Assembly: GCF_003490935.1 (NCBI RefSeq)
Contig: NZ_QQGD01000003.1
Span: forward strand, 186,001-250,000
DNA: 64,000 nt
Direction of reading: 5' to 3'
From: Haemophilus haemolyticus_M
Lineage (GTDB): Bacteria > Pseudomonadota > Gammaproteobacteria > Enterobacterales > Pasteurellaceae
Shown here: positions 60,031-64,000 of the stretch, piece by piece
How the letters are laid out: every line of letters starts with the position of its first letter
Position numbering within the stretch: the first letter of the stretch is position 1
The notes under the pieces: model-generated
Told to the model about the DNA's origin: nothing
Databases searched by the model: none
The model's input: the letters and a program-made list of their open reading frames with translations, nothing else
Made by a program: the position numbers and the translations under genes

Positions 60031-61371
60031 ATGTCTAACCTCAATTTTGATTTTGCCGAAAATGATTTTCGTCCACTGGCAGCCAAGATGCGTCCAACGA
60101 GTCTAGAGCAGTATTTTGGGCAAACTCATCTTATTGGTGAAGGTAAGCCGCTGCGTAAAGCTATTCAAGCTGGGCATATTCATTCTATGATTTTTTGGGG
60201 ACCACCAGGTACGGGAAAAACAACGCTCGCAGAAATTATTGCGCAGCGTATTAATGCAGAAGTTGAGCGAATTTCTGCGGTGACGAGTGGTATCAAAGAA
60301 ATTCGAGAAGCTATTGATCGTGCAAAACAAAATCGTCTTGCAGATCGTAAAACCATCTTGTTTGTAGATGAAGTCCATCGTTTTAATAAAAGCCAGCAAG
60401 ATGCATTTTTACCGCACATTGAAGACGGAACCGTTATTTTCATTGGGGCTACAACAGAAAATCCCTCTTTTGAGCTAAATAATGCGTTGCTTTCTCGTGC
60501 CCGAGTGTATGTGCTGAAATCACTCACAACGGCTGAAATTGAACAAGTTTTGCAGCAAGCTGTAGAAGATCCTGAACGAGGATTGGGTAAAGAGCGGTTA
60601 ATTTTAGAAGAGAATTTACTGAAAGTACTTGCCGAATATGTTAATGGAGATGCGCGATTAGCCTTGAATTGCCTCGAATTAATGGTGGATATGGCGGATG
60701 AAACAGAAAATGGAAAGAAAATTGACCGCACTTTATTAAAAGAAGTCTTAGGCGAACGCCAAGCGAGATTTGATAAACAAGGCGATCGTTTCTACGATTT
60801 GATTTCCGCGCTACATAAATCTGTTCGAGGTTCTGCACCAGATGCTGCATTGTATTGGTATGCACGAATTTTAACGGCAGGTGGTGATCCTTTATATGTT
60901 GCGCGCCGATTACTTGCTATTGCTTCAGAAGATGTGGGAAATGCCGATCCTCGCGCTATGCAAGTCGCATTGGCTGCATGGGATTGCTTTACTCGAGTGG
61001 GCGCTTATGAAGGGGAGCGAGCCATTGCTCAAGCCATTATCTATCTTGCAATTGCGCCAAAAAGTAATGCGGTTTATACCGCATTTAACACGGCGAAACA
61101 GCAAGCGAAAGATTTACCCGATTATGATGTTCCACCACATTTACGTAATGCGCCGACTAATTTAATGAAAGAACTTGGCTATGGTGCTGAATATCGTTAT
61201 GCTCATGATGAACCTAATGCTTATGCGGCAGGTGAAAATTATTTCCCGCCTGAATTAAAAGACACTCAATATTATTTTCCGACGAATAGAGGTATGGAAA
61301 TTCAGATTAAGGAAAAACTAGAACGATTACGTCAGCAAGATAAAAGTGCGGTGAAAAAACGGTATAAATAA
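60031..61371 (+). CDS. rarA: Replication-associated recombination protein RarA (MgsA)
   Basis: Clamp-loader-like AAA+ ATPase acting at stalled forks. Walker A WGPPGTGKTTLAE near 52-64, Walker B ILFVDEVHRFNKSQQD near 108, sensor-1 ATTENPSFELN near 133, and the C-terminal tetramerisation domain with SEDVGNADPRAM. Length 446. Last gene of the lrp-ftsK-lolA-rarA block. It contains an uptake signal encoding DRTLLKE. Confidence 0.96.
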   Translation: MSNLNFDFAENDFRPLAAKMRPTSLEQYFGQTHLIGEGKPLRKAIQAGHIHSMIFWGPPGTGKTTLAEIIAQRINAEVERISAVTSGIKEIREAIDRAKQNRLADRKTILFVDEVHRFNKSQQDAFLPHIEDGTVIFIGATTENPSFELNNALLSRARVYVLKSLTTAEIEQVLQQAVEDPERGLGKERLILEENLLKVLAEYVNGDARLALNCLELMVDMADETENGKKIDRTLLKEVLGERQARFDKQGDRFYDLISALHKSVRGSAPDAALYWYARILTAGGDPLYVARRLLAIASEDVGNADPRAMQVALAAWDCFTRVGAYEGERAIAQAIIYLAIAPKSNAVYTAFNTAKQQAKDLPDYDVPPHLRNAPTNLMKELGYGAEYRYAHDEPNAYAAGENYFPPELKDTQYYFPTNRGMEIQIKEKLERLRQQDKSAVKKRYK

Positions 61372-61400
61372 TCTTTATTTAGGATTTTTTTAGAATGGAA

Positions 61401-61451
61401 TGAAAGTGCGGTTAATTTTGAAAACTTTTTTGAAATTTACCGCACTTTTTA
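61401..61451. terminator. Uptake-signal terminator between rarA and aroA
   Basis: AAAGTGCGGT (61403-61412) and ACCGCACTTT (61439-61448) with a 26-nt intervening segment that adds pairing (GGTTAATTTT / AAATTTACC). Serves the convergent genes. Confidence 0.75.
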
Positions 61452-61453
61452 AT

Positions 61454-62752
61454 TTAACCTCTTAAGCAGATTTTCTCAAATTCACTAAAGAATGTTGGAA
61501 AGGTTTTGGCAGTACATTTGGGATCTAAAATCGTCACTGGTGTATTGGACAGAGCGATTAGAGAAAAACACATTGCCATCCGGTGATCGTTATAAGTTTC
61601 AATATCAGCATGTTTAAACTGATTGAGCGCAAGTGGTTGAATACGAATAAAATCTTCACCTTCTTCGACTTCTTCACCGACTTTACGTAATTCGGTTGCC
61701 ATTGCTGTTAAACGATCTGTTTCTTTCACGCGCCAGTTATAAATATTTCGAATGACGGTTTCCCCTTTAGCAAAAAGAGCAGCGGTCGCAATCGTCATTG
61801 CGGCATCTGGAATGTGGTTCATATCCATATCAATGCCATGCAATTCAGCACGTTCGGCTTGAATAAAATCCTCTCCCCAAGTGATTTTTGCTCCCATTTT
61901 TTCTAAGACATCAGCAAATAAACGATCGCCCTGAATAGAATTTTTGCCAATTCCCGTTACTTTTACTTTTCCTTTAATGGCGCCAGCTGCGAGAAAGTAA
62001 GATGCTGATGAGGCATCGCCTTCTACCAAATATTTTCCAGGTGAAATGTAGGATTGATTTCCCTTAACTTGAAATTTTTGGTAGTGATGGTTTTCAACGT
62101 GAATACCAAAATCTCGCATCATCGCAAGGGTGATGTCAATATAAGGCTTAGAGACTAGTTCACCGATAATTTCGATTTCTGTGTCATTTTCTGCAAGTGG
62201 CGCAGACATTAAAAGTGCGGTCAAAAATTGGGATGAAATAGAGCCATCAATTTTGACATTTCCACCTTTTATTCCTTTGTTGAGAATTGCGACTGGAGGA
62301 TAACCTTCATTTTCTAAGTAGCGAATATCAGCCCCCGCTTGGCGTAGCGCATCGACCAAATGAAGAATAGGTCGTTCTTTCATACGAGGCTCGCCAGTTA
62401 AGATGATTTCGTTTTCGGTACTTCCTTTTAAGCAAAGTGCTGCGGTTAATGGACGCATTGCCGTCCCCGCATTGCCAAGAAAGAGAGAAAGATTGTTCTG
62501 TATATTGAATGCTCCGCCCAATCCCTCTATTTCACAAATAGTTTTGTCATCAGAAAGTTGGTAGCGTACACCTAACGCTTTGAGGGCGTTAAGCATATGT
62601 CGAATATCATCGCTATCTAATAAATTTGTTACTTTTGTTGTGCCTTTAGCTAAGGCAGCTAAGAGTAATGCGCGATTCGATAAACTTTTAGAACCCGGTA
62701 AATTAATTGTTCCTTCAACCGCACTTATTGGCGCAAGGGTGATTTTTTCCAT
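61454..62752 (-). CDS. aroA: 5-enolpyruvylshikimate-3-phosphate synthase
   Basis: Sixth step of the shikimate pathway. Class I EPSPS landmarks: LPGSKSLSNRALLLAAL (Lys22 region), LFLGNAGTAMRPL near 93, GEPRMKERPI near 122, GDASSASYFLAAGAI near 240 and NDHRMAMCF near 383. Length 432. Start overlaps the purU stop by one base, so translation is coupled. Confidence 0.97.
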   Translation of the reverse strand: MEKITLAPISAVEGTINLPGSKSLSNRALLLAALAKGTTKVTNLLDSDDIRHMLNALKALGVRYQLSDDKTICEIEGLGGAFNIQNNLSLFLGNAGTAMRPLTAALCLKGSTENEIILTGEPRMKERPILHLVDALRQAGADIRYLENEGYPPVAILNKGIKGGNVKIDGSISSQFLTALLMSAPLAENDTEIEIIGELVSKPYIDITLAMMRDFGIHVENHHYQKFQVKGNQSYISPGKYLVEGDASSASYFLAAGAIKGKVKVTGIGKNSIQGDRLFADVLEKMGAKITWGEDFIQAERAELHGIDMDMNHIPDAAMTIATAALFAKGETVIRNIYNWRVKETDRLTAMATELRKVGEEVEEGEDFIRIQPLALNQFKHADIETYNDHRMAMCFSLIALSNTPVTILDPKCTAKTFPTFFSEFEKICLRG

Positions 62753-63588
62753 TACAACACCACCGTTTTATTTTTATAAACGAAAATTCTATCGTGTAAA
62801 GCAAGATCAAGGGCGCGACTTAACACGGTTTTTTCCACATCACGACCAGCGCGCATCATTGCTTCAGCGCTATAAGTATGATCCACATTAATGACATTTT
62901 GCATAATGATTGGGCCTTGATCCAATTCATTATTAATGAAATGTGCTGTTGCACCGATAATTTTTACACCTCGTTCATAGGCTTGTTGATAAGGTTTTGC
63001 GCCAATAAAAGCAGGTAAGAATGAATGGTGGATATTAATCACCCGATTTGGATAACGAGCGACAAATTCAGGATTTAGCACACGCATATATTTAGCGAGA
63101 ACAATATAATCTGGAGTGTATTCATCAATTTTTTCAGCTAATAATTTATCGTGCTCAATACGAGTTAAGCCTTCATGGCTAACCAAATGAAACGGAATAT
63201 TAAAACGCTCAACGAGTTCGCGTAAATTATCATGGTTGCCAATCACTGCTGTAATTTCTACATCAAGCGCACCATAATAATTTTTCATTAAAATATCTCC
63301 GAGGCAGTGAGCTTCTTTGGTGACTAAAATAACAATTCGTTTATGTTGTGTACCAATTAATCGACAATGCGTTCCTTCCGGTAAGCTATATTTTAGATCT
63401 TCTAATAAAGTAGCTTCGTTAAAGATACCTTCCAATTCTGTACGCATAAAGAAATGTTTGGTTTCAAAATCTACAAATTCATTATTATGCAGAATGTTTA
63501 GTTGATGTTTGTAACAAATGTTGGTTATTTTAGCTATTAGGCCTTTATCATCGGGACAATCGGTGAGTAATATTTTTTTTTCGATCAT
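62752..63588 (-). CDS. purU: Formyltetrahydrofolate deformylase
   Basis: Hydrolyses 10-formyl-THF to THF plus formate, balancing one-carbon pools. N-terminal ACT domain (about 1-85, LTDCPDDKGLIAKITNICYKH) and a C-terminal formyltransferase-like domain with INIHHSFLPAFIGAKPYQQA and GATAHFINNELDQGPII. Length 278. It heads a purU-aroA operon; aroA overlaps by one base. Confidence 0.96.
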   Translation of the reverse strand: MIEKKILLTDCPDDKGLIAKITNICYKHQLNILHNNEFVDFETKHFFMRTELEGIFNEATLLEDLKYSLPEGTHCRLIGTQHKRIVILVTKEAHCLGDILMKNYYGALDVEITAVIGNHDNLRELVERFNIPFHLVSHEGLTRIEHDKLLAEKIDEYTPDYIVLAKYMRVLNPEFVARYPNRVINIHHSFLPAFIGAKPYQQAYERGVKIIGATAHFINNELDQGPIIMQNVINVDHTYSAEAMMRAGRDVEKTVLSRALDLALHDRIFVYKNKTVVL

Positions 63589-63619
63589 AATGTTGTGTGC
63601 TACGTTTAGATAAAAAAAT

Positions 63620-63650
63620 AGAACCCATAAAAATGGGTTCTAGTTTCAAA
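63620..63650 (-). terminator. hns terminator
   Basis: AGAACCCAT pairs with ATGGGTTCT around AAAA; on the minus strand a T run follows at 63612-63619. Confidence 0.85.
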
Positions 63651-63658
63651 TAGAAAAA

Positions 63659-64000
63659 TTAAATTTCGAAATCAGATAATGATTTACCAGAATTCAATGC
63701 ATTTTGAATTGGGCGTGGTGTGCGGCCTTGGCCAGTCCATGTTTTACGCTCGCCATTTTCATCAATAAAGGCATATTTTGCTGGGCGAGGTGGACGTTTT
63801 GCTCTAGCAGATGTTGCTGCTGTACCAAACATCTCTTGTAATTCTTCAGGTGTAATACCTTCTTTTTCCATTAATTCTTTATATTTAGCTAAACGTTCTT
63901 TTCGCTCTGTTTCTGCTTTAATTAATTCTGCTTCATTAGCACGTTTCTCTTCAACCGCAGTTTGTAATTTTTCAAGAGCACTTTCCGCTTGTTCTAAAGT
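63659..64000 (-). CDS. hns: H-NS-like DNA-binding protein (5' end outside the window)
   Basis: The open frame continues past the right edge; the methionine at 63871 is internal. Visible residues include an N-terminal-side coiled coil (LEQAESALEKLQ, LIKAETERKERLAKYKEL) used for oligomerisation, a linker with TSARAKRPPRPAKYAFID, and the C-terminal DNA-binding domain ERKTWTGQGRTPRPIQNAL with the QGR-type AT-hook loop. Function: nucleoid structuring and silencing of AT-rich and foreign DNA. Confidence 0.93.
   Translation of the reverse strand, partial: TLEQAESALEKLQTAVEEKRANEAELIKAETERKERLAKYKELMEKEGITPEELQEMFGTAATSARAKRPPRPAKYAFIDENGERKTWTGQGRTPRPIQNALNSGKSLSDFEI

Overview
This window is Haemophilus influenzae or a very close relative. 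The basis is dense copies of the Haemophilus DNA uptake signal (AAGTGCGGT or its complement), AT-rich sequence, and a gene order I recognise from H. influenzae chromosomes: sucAB, nrdBA, dolP-diaA-yraN-lpoA, rsmI, tldD, fbp, truA, sapABCDF, ppc, purR, dapD, purA, lysC, rplY, ribE, hmrM, sfsA, tyrS, prs-ispE-lolB, cca, pit, radA, lrp-ftsK-lolA-rarA, aroA, purU and hns. Almost all of it is ordinary core chromosome. Species and strain assignment is from memory; no database was searched.

Layout. 1-2450: the end of a WYL-domain gene (apparently frameshifted), then an accessory cluster of one small ORFan, two lipoproteins and a Sel1-repeat protein, headed by a two-hairpin element. 2460-6790: CRP-linked sucA-sucB (2-oxoglutarate dehydrogenase E1 and E2). 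6800-10450: class Ia ribonucleotide reductase with a paired NrdR operator. 10570-17120: envelope and cell-cycle genes (dolP, diaA, yraN, lpoA) divergent from rsmI, then tldD and a MepS-like endopeptidase. 17130-25740: fbp and truA around a CRP-type site, then the sapABCDF antimicrobial-peptide/heme uptake operon, ending in a YeiH-family gene. 25800-35180: ycjX, ppc, purR with a divergent 26-codon membrane peptide, dapD, purA, lysC. 35330-35800: a tRNA operon (Met, Leu, Gln, Gln). 35950-41960: DUF2726 protein, rplY, DedA protein, ribE, hmrM, sfsA, a Fur-controlled small RNA, tyrS.

42009-46501 is the clear anomaly. About 4.3 kb of foreign DNA sits between tyrS and prs, bracketed by a 118/119-bp direct repeat of the prs 3' end. 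It holds a second copy of the two-hairpin element seen at 214-257, a pair of overlapping small ORFs, a structured leader that may control translation, an autotransporter adhesin, and debris of a waaA gene and an IS3-type transposase. It has no Haemophilus-type uptake signal that I found, but it does carry an Actinobacillus-type one (ACAAGCGGT), pointing to a donor in that branch of Pasteurellaceae.

46414-64000 returns to core genes: prs-ispE-lolB, cca, an SH3-domain membrane protein, pit with its DUF47 partner, a small excalibur protein, a CYTH protein, radA, lrp-ftsK-lolA-rarA, aroA-purU, and the C-terminal part of hns. Convergent genes are usually separated by inverted pairs of uptake signals that double as terminators.
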